Shown: positions 25,352-35,214, counted from the stretch's first letter. The stretch: DNA of 64,000 nucleotides from Pseudomonadota bacterium (GCA_023393635.1 JAEWKT010000061.1:124001-188000), one strand, 5' to 3'. Made by a program: numbers and translations. Notes: a model not told the origin generated them from the letters alone.

Positions 25352-27643
25352 ATGGATGATCAAGCATTAAAAAAAGCTGCGCTACATTACCATGAGTTTC
25401 CAAAGCCCGGCAAAATTAGTGTCACTCCAAGCAAGCAGCTAGTCAATCAACGCGACTTAGCACTTGCCTACTCACCTGGGGTCGCAGCACCTTGTCTAGA
25501 AATTGAACGCGATCCATCTACAGCAGCACTTTATACAGCACGCGGTAACCTGGTAGCTGTTATTACCAACGGTACAGCGGTGCTGGGTTTAGGGAACATT
25601 GGGCCATTGGCCTCTAAGCCTGTGATGGAAGGCAAAGGTGTCTTATTTAAAAAATTTGCTGGTATTGATGTATTTGACTTAGAAATTGCAGAAAACGATC
25701 CAGATAAAATTGTTGATCTGGTTGCGGCATTAGAACCAACCTTTGGCGGCATTAACCTGGAAGATATTAAAGCACCAGAATGTTTTTATATTGAACGTAA
25801 ACTGCGCGAGCGCATGAATATCCCCGTATTTCATGACGACCAGCATGGCACCAGTATTATTGTGGGTGCAGGCTTAATTAATGCGCTAGAAATTGTTGGC
25901 AAAAAAATTGAAGACCTAAAAATCGTGGCCTCGGGAGCTGGCGCAGCAGCGATTTCTTGCCTGGACTTGCTTTGTGCCCTAGGTGCAAAACGGGAGAACA
26001 TTACGGTTGCCGACTCACGTGGTTTAATTACTACAGCACGGTTAAGTAGCCTGGATGAAAGTAAAGCGCGATATGCACAGGATATTAGTGAAACGCAACT
26101 GCATGAAGTGATGCAGGACGCTGATATGTTCCTGGGTTTATCCACTGCTGGCATTTTAACCCCAGCCATGATGAAACACATGGCGAAAGACCCAATTATT
26201 TTTGCCCTGGCCAATCCAAACCCAGAAATTTTGCCTGAACATGCGCTTGAAGCACGTCCTGACGCTATTATTGCTACAGGCCGTTCGGACTATCCAAACC
26301 AGGTGAATAATGCACTATGCTTTCCTTATATCTTCCGTGGCGCGCTAGATTCTGGTGCAACCACCATTAACGAAGAAATGAAAATTGCCTGTGTGCATGC
26401 TATTGCAAAAATGGCGCATGTTGAACCTGATTCCAGTACTTATGGCGAAAAAGCACAATCCTTTGGCCGTGAGTATTTAATTCCAGGGCCGCTTGATCCA
26501 CGGTTAATTTTAGAAATTGCCCCCGCTGTTGCTCAAGCAGCCATAGATTCTGGTGTTGCCACTCGTCCTATTCAGGATTTTTCCGCTTACCGCCAGCGCT
26601 TATCTGAGTTTGTCTATAACTCTGCTTTCCTCATGAAGCCGATCTTTGCTCAAGCCAAGACTGATCCCAAGCGTATTGTGTTTTGTGAAGGTGAAGATGA
26701 CCGTGTATTGCGTGCAGTCCAAATTTTGGTTGATGATGGCTTAGCCCAACCTATTTTAGTCGGTCGCCCTGCGGTGATTGAAGAAAATATTAAACGCCAA
26801 GGGTTACGCCTACAGGCTGGGGTCAACTTTGAAATGGTGAATCAGGATGACGACCATCGTTATACTGATTTCTGGCAGCATTACTATAGCCTCATGCAAC
26901 GTCGTGGCATTGGGGTAGAGTTGGCAAAGCGTGAAGCGCGTCGTCGCACCACGCTCATCGGTGCCATGCTAATGCATTTTGGCCATGCAGATGGCATGAT
27001 TTGCGGTACATTTGGTTATTATGACCTGCACCTTGACTATGTGCGCGATATCATTGGTACAAAATCTGGTATTCAGAATTTATATGCCATGAATGTGGTC
27101 ATGATGGGCGATCGTAATTTATTTATTGCGGATACCTATGTTAACCCTGAACCGACTGCTGAGCAGTTAGCAGAAATGACCCTGCTGGCGGCTGAAGAAG
27201 TGAAACGCTTTGGCTTAACACCTCGTGTAGCACTACTTTCGCACTCCAACTTTGGTAGTGCCAATGATGCCAGTGCGGAAAAAATGCGTGAAGTCTTCCG
27301 TCTGCTCTCTCTCCAGGCGCCTGAACTGGAAGTAGAAGGTGAAATGCATGGGGATGCGGCCATTGATGAGGCCATTCGTCTGGCGCAATTCCCTAACTCA
27401 CGCTACAAAGGTGCCGCCAATCTACTGATTATGCCAAACCTGGATGCCGCCAATATTGCATTTAATTTATTAAAAGCAGCGGCTGGTAATAACGTGACTG
27501 TAGGGCCAATTTTGTTAGGCGCGGCCAAACCTGTGCATGTACTTACCCCAACAGCAACTTCACGCCGTATTGTAAATATGACTGCGCTAACAGTGGCTGA
27601 AATTCAGCATGCTGAGAAAAATCAAGCAACCTTAGCTGATTAA
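25352..27643 (+). CDS. maeB: NADP-dependent malic enzyme with phosphotransacetylase-like domain
   Basis: MaeB decarboxylates malate to pyruvate and makes NADPH. Residues about 1-430 form the malic enzyme part: LAYSPGVAAPCLEI, NGTAVLGLGNIGP, FHDDQHGTSIIVGAGLINAL and the nucleotide-binding site IVASGAGAAAISCL. Residues about 440-755 form a phosphate acetyltransferase-like domain (RIVFCEGEDDRVLRAVQ; LMPNLDAANIAFNLLK), which in MaeB proteins acts in regulation. At 763 residues it is close to E. coli MaeB (759). The open frame extends to TTG 25301, but that codon sits at the predicted transcription start; MDDQALKKAALHYHEFP is the canonical N-terminus. Confidence 0.96.
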   Translation: MDDQALKKAALHYHEFPKPGKISVTPSKQLVNQRDLALAYSPGVAAPCLEIERDPSTAALYTARGNLVAVITNGTAVLGLGNIGPLASKPVMEGKGVLFKKFAGIDVFDLEIAENDPDKIVDLVAALEPTFGGINLEDIKAPECFYIERKLRERMNIPVFHDDQHGTSIIVGAGLINALEIVGKKIEDLKIVASGAGAAAISCLDLLCALGAKRENITVADSRGLITTARLSSLDESKARYAQDISETQLHEVMQDADMFLGLSTAGILTPAMMKHMAKDPIIFALANPNPEILPEHALEARPDAIIATGRSDYPNQVNNALCFPYIFRGALDSGATTINEEMKIACVHAIAKMAHVEPDSSTYGEKAQSFGREYLIPGPLDPRLILEIAPAVAQAAIDSGVATRPIQDFSAYRQRLSEFVYNSAFLMKPIFAQAKTDPKRIVFCEGEDDRVLRAVQILVDDGLAQPILVGRPAVIEENIKRQGLRLQAGVNFEMVNQDDDHRYTDFWQHYYSLMQRRGIGVELAKREARRRTTLIGAMLMHFGHADGMICGTFGYYDLHLDYVRDIIGTKSGIQNLYAMNVVMMGDRNLFIADTYVNPEPTAEQLAEMTLLAAEEVKRFGLTPRVALLSHSNFGSANDASAEKMREVFRLLSLQAPELEVEGEMHGDAAIDEAIRLAQFPNSRYKGAANLLIMPNLDAANIAFNLLKAAAGNNVTVGPILLGAAKPVHVLTPTATSRRIVNMTALTVAEIQHAEKNQATLAD

Positions 27644-27672
27644 TTCGTACATTTCTAACGCATTAAAACCTT

Positions 27673-27710
27673 AGGGCTAACAAATATCATGTGTATTTGT
27701 TAGCCCTTGT
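27673..27710 (+). terminator. Terminator-like hairpin after maeB
   Basis: AGGGCTAACAAATA (27673-27686) and TATTTGTTAGCCCT (27694-27707) form a perfect 14-bp stem with a 7-nt loop; the U-tract (TTGTTGT) is poor. Confidence 0.7.
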
Positions 27711-27742
27711 TGTATGCTTTATAGCAGGCAGGAGGTTTTAAC

Positions 27743-28990
27743 ATGCAAGTTTTTTTGGTGGGTGGTGCTGTTCGTGATCAATTATTGGGTCGTACAGTCA
27801 CGGAGCATGATTATGTGGTCGTGGGTGCAACGCCTGACCATATGTTGGCAGAAGGCTATTTACCCGTTGGCAAAGACTTCCCTGTTTTTTTGCACCCCAA
27901 AACACATGATGAATATGCACTGGCACGCACCGAACGAAAATCTGGCGTTGGCTATGCTGGCTTTACTTTTTATACCTCCCCTGACTTAACCCTCGAAGAT
28001 GATCTGATTCGCCGCGATTTAACCATTAACGCCATGGCACAAGCGGATGACGGCACAATTATTGATCCTTATGGTGGCCTTAAGGATTTAGAACAACGAG
28101 TGCTGCGTCATGTCTCACCTGCTTTTATAGAGGATCCTTTACGTGTACTGCGTGTGGCACGCTTTGCTGCGCGCTATGCCACGCTGGGCTTTCAGGTTGC
28201 TCCTGAAACCTTGACACTCATGCAGCAGTTAGTTGAACAAGGCGAATTAAACCATTTAATACCTGAACGGATTTGGAAAGAAACCCAGAACGCTTTAAAT
28301 GAAGACCATGCTGAAGTTTATTTTGAGGTGCTGCGGGCTTGCGGTGCATTAAAAGTCATTATGCCAGAGGTCGATGCATTATTTGGCGTGCCTCAGCGTC
28401 CTGAATATCATCCTGAAGTTGATTGTGGAATTCATACCATGATGACCCTGCAACGCGCCTGTGAAGCCAATTATAGTGACCGCGTGCGTTTTGCTGCTTT
28501 GGTACATGACCTCGGCAAAGCCTTGACTCCCGCAGATATTCTGCCGCGCCATATACAGCATGAAATGCGAGGTATCGAGCCTGTCAAAGCGTTATGTCAG
28601 CGTCTTAAAGTGCCTACGCAGCATCAGCAACTTGCAGAGCTGGTGTGTAAGGAACATTTGCTCTGCCATCAGGTCATGGATTTGCGCGCAGGCACGGTAT
28701 GGCGTTTATTACAACGATTAGATGTGATGCGTAGGCCAGATCGGGTGGAAGAATTTATTCAGGCCTGTGAATGTGATTCTCGGGGTCGCTTAGGGCTAGA
28801 AGATCGCCCCTATCCGCAAGCTGATTTTCTGCGTGAAGCAATGACTCGTGTTAGAGCCATACGCGCAGCCAGTCTATCACCAGATATTCAGGGGGCAGAG
28901 ATTGGTGAAGCCCTGGTTGCCGCCAGAATTGAGGCCATCGCTTTATTTAAAAAAGAATTTAGTGCCAACTGCCAATCACCATCCTTTTAA
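27743..28990 (+). CDS. cca: CCA-adding tRNA nucleotidyltransferase with HD domain
   Basis: Cca builds or repairs the 3' CCA end of tRNAs. The nucleotidyltransferase head has VGGAVRDQLLGR, the metal-binding EHDYVVVGAT, and RRDLTINAMAQADDG; EDPLRVLRVARFAARY follows. The HD phosphohydrolase domain (about 225-330) contains HTMMTLQRAC and ALVHDLGKALTP, as in gammaproteobacterial multifunctional Cca. At 415 residues it matches E. coli (412). GGAGG lies 8-9 bp before ATG 27743. Confidence 0.97.
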   Translation: MQVFLVGGAVRDQLLGRTVTEHDYVVVGATPDHMLAEGYLPVGKDFPVFLHPKTHDEYALARTERKSGVGYAGFTFYTSPDLTLEDDLIRRDLTINAMAQADDGTIIDPYGGLKDLEQRVLRHVSPAFIEDPLRVLRVARFAARYATLGFQVAPETLTLMQQLVEQGELNHLIPERIWKETQNALNEDHAEVYFEVLRACGALKVIMPEVDALFGVPQRPEYHPEVDCGIHTMMTLQRACEANYSDRVRFAALVHDLGKALTPADILPRHIQHEMRGIEPVKALCQRLKVPTQHQQLAELVCKEHLLCHQVMDLRAGTVWRLLQRLDVMRRPDRVEEFIQACECDSRGRLGLEDRPYPQADFLREAMTRVRAIRAASLSPDIQGAEIGEALVAARIEAIALFKKEFSANCQSPSF

Positions 28991-29352
28991 ATGCACTTTA
29001 ATGCCAATACCTTTAAAGCGAATTTAACAATAGCACTTTTATGTATCAAAAGGCATTAAGAATGTTGGTGGATAAAATTTAATTCTTCATGTTTTAGGGC
29101 CTTATTTTAGTTTTAATCTTGTTATATAACGGTTTATTCTTTCTATTAAAAAATTTATTGATCACTTTAAGATACATAAAATTATTCAACTTACCTACTT
29201 TAACAAATCCCAGCAAATGCGAATGAGTTTTAATATAACAGATATATTGTTAGTACCAAACTCCCGCTTTAATGCCTGCCGTAAAGGAATTTTTTACATT
29301 CAAATCATACATTCGAATAATTAGACAGCATCTTTTAGATACGGAGTGCTAT
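28991..29352. other. AT-rich intergenic region before the OmpW-like gene (362 bp)
   Basis: No gene is visible in this strongly AT-rich stretch. Its right end carries a promoter for the OmpW-like gene (listed separately). A frame open from 29272 has no ribosome-binding site and is only the upstream extension of that gene. Confidence 0.65.
29293..29321 (+). promoter_or_regulatory. Promoter for the OmpW-like gene
   Basis: TTTACA (29293-29298) and AATAAT (29316-29321) are separated by 17 bp, giving a short leader before GGAG and ATG 29353. Confidence 0.5.
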
Positions 29353-30436
29353 ATGGAATTTAGGTTGGCTCAGGTGATCGCTTCCTTGAGTATTGTTTTT
29401 TTGCCAAGTGCAAGTTTTGCAGCATCGTCATGGTTTAGCCTTAAAGACAATGATGGGTTTAAGCGTTTTTCGGTGTCAGCTGGTTGGTTGCATGTGATGC
29501 CGCAAGGAAAACCCAATGATATTAAAATTAATACTGTGGTAGATGAAGGCCGCTCAACAGATATTGGTGACATTCGCTATCAAGACATTGCAGACAACTC
29601 GAGCAATATTGATCCAGTGACTAAGGCTGCTTTAAAAACAGCCTCTGCACTTAATAAAGGCGTGGTATCTGGTGATTTATTAAAAACATTAGGTGCAAGC
29701 TCTGAAATTTATGGCTTAAACCAATGGACTGCCCCAGGGACGGGATTTAAAAGCAGAAGATGTGGATACTTTGGGACTGGTGTTTAATTACTTTCTTAGC
29801 AACCATGTATCAGTAGAACTCATTGGCGGGATTCCACCCAAAGTGGACTTAAAAGGGGTAGGCAATATTACCGCACCTTTACACGCCAAAGCCTCAGCAG
29901 CAGGTGGTTTAATTAATTTTGATTTGTATAAAGATTTGCAAATTACCGATCTGGATTCTTACGGTCAGACCGCCAGCGTACGCGCCTGGACACCAGCAAC
30001 CACATTGCAATATCACTTTGGCCAGTCAGGAGTGAATAAATTTAGGCCTTATTTAGGCTTAGGGGTGATGTATGCATGGTTTGATGACATTAAGCTAAAT
30101 AAAAATGTGGAAGCTGACTTAATTGCAGCGGGACATCAAATTCAAAATGTGCTTGATGATAAAGCAGGTGCCGCGCTGTCTGGCGAAGCTTCTTCAGGTA
30201 ATCCTTATGTCAAAGTAAAAGCAGAACCAACGCTGGCACCATTTGCAACAGCTGGTTTTACCTATGATTTTAATGATCGCTGGTTTAGTACGGCTTCAGT
30301 GTCTTATACAGCGCTTAGCAATAAAGCCAAAATTTCAGTGATGAGTGATAAAGACCAGTCTCAGCTTATTGGTGCAGAAACCACGGTGGATATTAATCCT
30401 GTAATTAGTTATTTAGGAATTGGTTATCGCTTTTAG
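29353..30436 (+). pseudogene. OmpW-family outer-membrane protein, disrupted by a one-base frameshift
   Basis: Two overlapping frames together encode one OmpW-like barrel. The first part starts at ATG 29353 (GGAG 8 bp upstream) with a signal peptide ending at SASFA, then FSVSAGWLHVMPQG. It leaves the true frame at the TTT of 29746-29748. Dropping one T restores GTGLKAEDVDTLGLVFNYFLS and continues to the C-terminal GIGYRF at 30436. NYFLSNHVSVELIGGIPPKVDLKG, TTLQYHFG and YLGLGVMYAWFDD are OmpW hallmarks. The repaired protein would have about 360 residues, larger than E. coli OmpW (212). The first frame ends at 29787. It may be a true pseudogene, a phase-variable tract or a sequencing error. Confidence 0.85.
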
Positions 30437-30485
30437 CAGTTGCTGCTCATAGCAAAATTATAGCGTTAAAAACTATTTCTTCATT

Positions 30486-30522
30486 GCCGATCAATGGTTA
30501 AATTTTATTGATCGGCTTTTTT
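30486..30522 (+). terminator. Intrinsic terminator after the OmpW-like gene (convergent with sthA)
   Basis: GCCGATCAAT (30486-30495) and ATTGATCGGC (30507-30516) form a perfect 10-bp stem with an 11-nt loop followed by six T. Confidence 0.9.
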
Positions 30523-30553
30523 AATGCTTATTCATTTAGTGCAGCTAAGCTAA

Positions 30554-31972
30554 TTAAAACAGCCGATTTAAGCCGTTCAATGCCGCCACACGATAGGCTT
30601 CTGCCATGGTGGGATAGTTAAAGGTAGTAGTAGTAAAGTAATGCAAGGTGTTATTGCATTGGCTGAGCATAATGGCTTGACCAATATGAATAATTTCTGC
30701 CGCATTATTACCAAAACAATGAATGCCCAAAATTTCCAGGGTTTCACGGTGGAATAATATTTTTAACACGCCCACGGTTTCCCCTGTAATTTGCGCACGT
30801 GCCAAATGACGGAACGAAGACTGCCCCACTTCATAAGGTATTTTTTCAAGGGTTAGTTGCTGCTCAGTTTTCCCAATGGATGAAATCTCTGGAATGGTAT
30901 AAATGCCCGTTGGTACGTTCACAATGGGCTGAATGTCTTTTTCACCCAGCATATTTGCGGCAGCACAACGCCCCTGATCATAGGCTGCTGATGCTAAAGA
31001 TGGCCAGCCAATCACATCGCCTGCGGCATACACATGCGGCACACTGGTTTGATACTCATTATTCACTGCCAGCTGACCACGGCTATTGGGTGTTAGGCCA
31101 ATACTTTCCAAGCCCATGTTGTCGGTGTTGCCTGAGCGTCCGTTACACCACAAAATAGCATCGGCTTTAATTTTTTTACCGCTTTGCAAATGCAAAATGA
31201 CATAATCATCATGGGTTTCTAAATGATCAATTTGCTCGTTGTGCCGAATCAGCACGCCCAGTTCACGCAGGTAATAAGAGAGCGCATCCGAAATTTCAGC
31301 ATCCAGATAGTTAAGTAGCTGTGACTGGGTATTAATCAGATCTACTTTATGATCCAAACCAATAAAAATAGAGGCATACTCACAGCCAATCACGCCAGCA
31401 CCATAAATAATAATTTTATGAATGGGGTAATCGAGGTTTAAAATTTTATCGCTATCAAATACGCGTGGATGATTAAAATCTAATTCTGCGGGCTGATAAG
31501 GCCTGCTTCCTGTGGCAATCACCAACTGATCAAAACTTAAGGTTTCTTTGCCACCATCTAAGGTATTAACAATTAAAGTATGCTCATCTTGCAAATAAGC
31601 CTGGCCATGATGAATATCAATTTCATTGCGCTCATAAAATCGCGTGTGCGTATCCACTTGCGACTGAATCACCTTATGCGCATTGCGCAGCACCTCAGAT
31701 AACGGAACCTGCTTCCACTCACCTACTTTTTGGAACAAGGGATCGCGCTGGTAACGCATGATATTAAATACAGTTTGGCGCAAAGACTTACTAGGAATAG
31801 TGCCCACATGGGTACAATTGCCACCCAACTGCGAACGCTGATCAACCAGGGCCACTTTCTTGCCGCCTTTGGCCAACTTCATGGACGCCCCCTCACCTGC
31901 TGGCCCTGCACCAAGTACAATTGCATCATATTGATACGCTGGTTTCTTGGGAGTTTTCTCGCGACGCGCCAT
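30554..31972 (-). CDS. sthA: Soluble pyridine nucleotide transhydrogenase
   Basis: SthA is a cytoplasmic flavoprotein that moves hydride between NADPH and NAD. The FAD motif VLGAGPAGEGASMKLAKGG is at the N-terminus. GGNCTHVGTIPSKSLRQ shows the SthA variant of the disulfide reductase site, with Thr in place of the second redox Cys. The NAD(P) motif IYGAGVIGCEYASIF and YAAGDVIGWPSLASAAYDQGR follow, and the dimerisation domain ends with FNYPTMAEAYRVAALNGLNRLF. At 472 residues it fits the family (E. coli 466). AGGAGA precedes ATG 31972. Confidence 0.96.
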   Translation of the reverse strand: MARREKTPKKPAYQYDAIVLGAGPAGEGASMKLAKGGKKVALVDQRSQLGGNCTHVGTIPSKSLRQTVFNIMRYQRDPLFQKVGEWKQVPLSEVLRNAHKVIQSQVDTHTRFYERNEIDIHHGQAYLQDEHTLIVNTLDGGKETLSFDQLVIATGSRPYQPAELDFNHPRVFDSDKILNLDYPIHKIIIYGAGVIGCEYASIFIGLDHKVDLINTQSQLLNYLDAEISDALSYYLRELGVLIRHNEQIDHLETHDDYVILHLQSGKKIKADAILWCNGRSGNTDNMGLESIGLTPNSRGQLAVNNEYQTSVPHVYAAGDVIGWPSLASAAYDQGRCAAANMLGEKDIQPIVNVPTGIYTIPEISSIGKTEQQLTLEKIPYEVGQSSFRHLARAQITGETVGVLKILFHRETLEILGIHCFGNNAAEIIHIGQAIMLSQCNNTLHYFTTTTFNYPTMAEAYRVAALNGLNRLF

Positions 31973-32310
31973 GTATATCTCTCCTGACCTTAGGCCTAAT
32001 GTTAATTTTTAAAAATAATAAACTGTCCGCTTATGATATGTCATGCAAAAGCAATGATGGCAAAAACATTTCTTTTTAAGCTACTACTTTAGTGGGGAGC
32101 ATGCTACTAACCCTGCAATATTTATGCAAAATTGATACAACCGCACTACCTCAGCAAATGCATAAATTATCATTCTAGGGGCTTTTGTGGCGTATACTAG
32201 AGTCTCAAAAATGTTAGTCAAACGATGTGTTGCATGAATGAGCAGTTTAAATTTTTACTGAGTTTAAGCTGCCCTCACTGAAGCCAACCCATGTTTAAGG
32301 GATACCGATT
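31973..32310. other. Divergent intergenic region sthA/lipA (338 bp)
   Basis: No gene is visible. TATACT at 32193-32198 is a plausible -10 element for lipA, without a good -35. Nothing else is recognisable in this AT-rich stretch. Confidence 0.6.
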
Positions 32311-33312
32311 ATGTCTGTAATGAATGCCCCTGTTCAACGCGCCATCGTGGGTGAAAAACTTCGTGGCGCAGAAAAATTAGCGCGTATTCCCGTTAAAATT
32401 ATTCCTACTGTTGATGTGCCGCGCAAGCCCGACTGGATTCGCGTTAAAATGACTGCACCCGCAGAGGTACAGCGTATTAAAGACACCTTACGCTCGCAAC
32501 GCTTGCATACGGTATGTGAGGAAGCCGCTTGTCCTAACCTGCCAGAATGCTTTGGGGGTGGTACGGCTACTTTTATGATTATGGGTGATATTTGTACACG
32601 ACGCTGCCCATTTTGTGATGTGGCGCACGGTCGCCCAAATCCGTTAGATGTGGATGAGCCGCGTCATATGGCAGAAACCATTGCTGGCCTTGGCTTAAAA
32701 TATGCCGTGATTACCTCGGTTGACCGTGATGATTTATTGGATGGCGGCGCGCAGCATTTTGTCGATTGCATTACCGAAGCACGCAAACTTAGCCCAAATA
32801 CTTTACTTGAGATTTTAGTGCCCGATTTTCGGGGTCGCATGGATATTGCACTACGCATTATGAGCGAATGTCCGCCCGATGTGTTTAACCATAACATTGA
32901 AACTGTGCCGCGCTTATATCGGGCGATGCGTCCTGGCTCTGATTATCAGCACTCTCTGGATTTGCTTAAAAAGTTTAAACAAGTACGGCCTGATATTCCC
33001 ACCAAATGTGGCTTGATGGTGGGTCTTGGTGAAACTGAAGAGGAAGTGATTGAACTGCTCAATGACTTACATGCTTATAATGTGGACTATATTACCATTG
33101 GCCAGTATTTACAGCCTTCCAAGAATCATGCACCTGTGGCACGTTTTGTGACGCCTGAAGAGTTTGAACGCTATGCCGAGCATGGCCGTAATTTAGGCTT
33201 TAGAAATATCTGGTCGGCACCCATGGTTCGCTCCAGTTACTTTGCAGATCGGCAGTATTATGGTGAGCCTTGTCCGCCAGTTCGCCGTGGGGTTAAAGCT
33301 GTTGAGGCATAA
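32311..33312 (+). CDS. lipA: Lipoyl synthase
   Basis: LipA is a radical SAM enzyme that inserts two sulfurs into octanoyl groups on lipoyl domains. The auxiliary cluster motif CEEAACPNLPEC and the radical SAM motif CTRRCPFC are both intact. VITSVDRDDLLDGGAQHFVDCI and HNIETVPRLYRAMRPGSDYQHSL are family signatures, and RSSYFAD contains the conserved Ser ligand. The 333-residue length is typical. AGGGA lies upstream of ATG 32311. lipB is not in the window. Confidence 0.97.
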   Translation: MSVMNAPVQRAIVGEKLRGAEKLARIPVKIIPTVDVPRKPDWIRVKMTAPAEVQRIKDTLRSQRLHTVCEEAACPNLPECFGGGTATFMIMGDICTRRCPFCDVAHGRPNPLDVDEPRHMAETIAGLGLKYAVITSVDRDDLLDGGAQHFVDCITEARKLSPNTLLEILVPDFRGRMDIALRIMSECPPDVFNHNIETVPRLYRAMRPGSDYQHSLDLLKKFKQVRPDIPTKCGLMVGLGETEEEVIELLNDLHAYNVDYITIGQYLQPSKNHAPVARFVTPEEFERYAEHGRNLGFRNIWSAPMVRSSYFADRQYYGEPCPPVRRGVKAVEA

Positions 33313-33443
33313 TGCTTGTGATTTATCTATTTAGGTAATTAGCAACCTTGCCTGACTGGTCAAACGCTTGTATCAACCGCTGTTATTGGCTTATTGCCAT
33401 GTCTACTATGGTGCTTAGGGATGTTTTTATTCCATGTAGGGCT

Positions 33444-33472
33444 TTGAACTGATGCTGTGCCAAGCATTATAT
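33444..33472 (+). promoter_or_regulatory. Promoter for dapD
   Basis: TTGAAC (33444-33449) and TTATAT (33467-33472) are separated by 17 bp. The predicted start near 33479 leaves about 40 nt before ATG 33520. Confidence 0.65.
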
Positions 33473-33519
33473 TTTACTGTACAATATTGCAAATTTTGAT
33501 TCAACGCATGGATTTTTTA

Positions 33520-34344
33520 ATGAGCCAACTTCCCCAACTGATTGAACAGGCTTTTGAAGACCGCCTACAGTTTTCACCAACCAATACGCCAAATGACGTG
33601 CGCCAGGCAGTCGAAGAAGCATTGGCTGGATTAGATAACGGTAGCCTGCGCGTTGCCGAAAAAGTAAATGGCGAATGGCAAGTTAATCAATGGCTTAAAA
33701 AAGCAGTACTATTGTCTTTTCGCTTAAATGACAACGTGCCTGTTGATGGCGGTGCTGGCCTGCAATTCTTTGATAAAGTACCCACTAAATTTGCTGGCTG
33801 GACTGAACAACAGTTTCAGGATTCTGGTATTCGTGTGGTGCCACCAGCAACCGCACGCAGAGGCAGCTTTATTGCCCGTAACGTGGTGCTGATGCCATCG
33901 TATGTCAATATTGGTGCCTATGTTGATGAAGGTTCCATGGTTGATACCTGGGCAACAGTGGGTAGCTGCGCACAAATTGGTAAAAATGTTCACTTGTCTG
34001 GTGGTGTAGGCATTGGTGGTGTGTTAGAACCTTTGCAGGCCAACCCAACTATTATTGAAGATAACTGCTTTATTGGCGCACGCTCTGAAATTGTGGAAGG
34101 CGTGATTGTTGGTGAAGGCTCTGTTATTTCAATGGGCGTTTATATTGGTCAATCCACCAAAATTTTAAACCGTGCCACAGGTGAAGTGACTTATGGCTAT
34201 ATTCCGCCCTACTCTGTGGTGGTTTCGGGCAATATGCCATCGAGCGACGGTACACACAGTTTATACTGTGCTGTGATTGTTAAAACTGTCGATGAAAAAA
34301 CCCGCTCTAAAACGGGTTTAAATGAATTGCTGCGTATTGACTAA
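33520..34344 (+). CDS. dapD: 2,3,4,5-tetrahydropyridine-2,6-dicarboxylate N-succinyltransferase
   Basis: DapD succinylates tetrahydrodipicolinate in the lysine/diaminopimelate pathway. The left-handed beta-helix of hexapeptide repeats is visible from about residue 105 to 230 (VVLMPSYVNIGAYVDEGSMVDTWATVGSCAQIG; NCFIGARSEIVEGVIVGEGSVISMGVYIG). Frames open at 33457 and at ATG 33508, but ATG 33520 (MSQLPQLIEQAFEDR) gives 274 residues, identical in length to E. coli DapD, and lies after the predicted promoter start. The GGA at 33510-33512 may serve as a weak ribosome-binding site. Confidence 0.96.
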   Translation: MSQLPQLIEQAFEDRLQFSPTNTPNDVRQAVEEALAGLDNGSLRVAEKVNGEWQVNQWLKKAVLLSFRLNDNVPVDGGAGLQFFDKVPTKFAGWTEQQFQDSGIRVVPPATARRGSFIARNVVLMPSYVNIGAYVDEGSMVDTWATVGSCAQIGKNVHLSGGVGIGGVLEPLQANPTIIEDNCFIGARSEIVEGVIVGEGSVISMGVYIGQSTKILNRATGEVTYGYIPPYSVVVSGNMPSSDGTHSLYCAVIVKTVDEKTRSKTGLNELLRID

Positions 34345-34406
34345 TGTACCAATTGTCATCTAACTGCTGAGTACATTTATTTGTCAGTGAAATATTAAGT
34401 TTCATG

Positions 34407-34449
34407 CGCCTTGTAGCGTTATAATTAACCTGCAAGGCGTTATTATTTT
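34407..34449 (+). terminator. Terminator after dapD
   Basis: CGCCTTGTAG (34407-34416) and CTGCAAGGCG (34430-34439) form a 10-bp stem with one wobble and a 13-nt loop, followed by a T/A-rich tail. Confidence 0.6.
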
Positions 34450-34512
34450 ATATGAGCCTAATACTCACTTTATTATTCTTTACCCTATCTGTCCAAAGAT
34501 TACTTATCACTT

Positions 34513-35214
34513 ATGCGTACCACACAAATTCCTGTTACTGATCCAGCCGCTGGTTTACGCTTGACTGAAATTTTTTATTCCCTGCAAGGGGAAGCCAACG
34601 ACTCTGGCTGGCCAACGGTATTTGTTCGTCTCACAGGCTGCCCACTACGCTGTACTTATTGTGACACGACCTACTCCTTTGAAGGTGGCGAACGGATGTC
34701 CCTGCAATCTATTATGGATCAGGTTCAGGGCTTTAGAGTGGATCATGTCTGTGTAACGGGGGGTGAACCTTTGGCACAGCCCAACTGTATTCCACTACTT
34801 AAACAATTGTGTGATGCAGGTTTAAAGGTGTCGTTAGAAACCAGTGGCGCATTGTGTGTAAAAGCAGTAGATCCGCGCGTATCTAAAGTTTTAGATTTAA
34901 AAACACCGTCTTCGGGCGAACATGCGCGCAACTTGATGGATAATTTAGTTTATTTAACCCAGCATGATCAAATCAAGTTTGTTATTTGCGATCGCACTGA
35001 TTATGACTGGGCAAAACAGCAGCTACAGCAACATGGTTTAAATAAGCTGGTCAGCACGGTGTGGTTTTCTCCTGCGTTTGCCATTGATAAGAGCAAAGCC
35101 ACCCTCCCTGTTTTTGCACGTGACCTTGCCGACTGGATTGTGGCGGATCGCCTGCCAGTACGCTTTCAACTTCAACTGCATAAACTGCTGTGGAACGATG
35201 AAATGGGTCGTTAA
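34513..35214 (+). CDS. queE: 7-carboxy-7-deazaguanine synthase
   Basis: QueE is a radical SAM enzyme that contracts 6-carboxytetrahydropterin to CDG in queuosine synthesis. The CxxxCxxC motif is C43, C47 and C50 in TGCPLRCTYCDTTYSFEGG. LTEIFYSLQGEANDSGWPTVFVRL and VCVTGGEPLAQPN are family motifs. The 233-residue length is normal. It is followed directly by a small membrane protein gene and queC, which acts two steps later as the CDG-to-preQ0 enzyme; queD and queF are not in the window. Confidence 0.96.
   Translation: MRTTQIPVTDPAAGLRLTEIFYSLQGEANDSGWPTVFVRLTGCPLRCTYCDTTYSFEGGERMSLQSIMDQVQGFRVDHVCVTGGEPLAQPNCIPLLKQLCDAGLKVSLETSGALCVKAVDPRVSKVLDLKTPSSGEHARNLMDNLVYLTQHDQIKFVICDRTDYDWAKQQLQQHGLNKLVSTVWFSPAFAIDKSKATLPVFARDLADWIVADRLPVRFQLQLHKLLWNDEMGR

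Noticed and set aside
25831..26214. 127-residue minus-strand frame opposite maeB
   Set aside because: Fully antisense to conserved malic enzyme sequence, no start signals.
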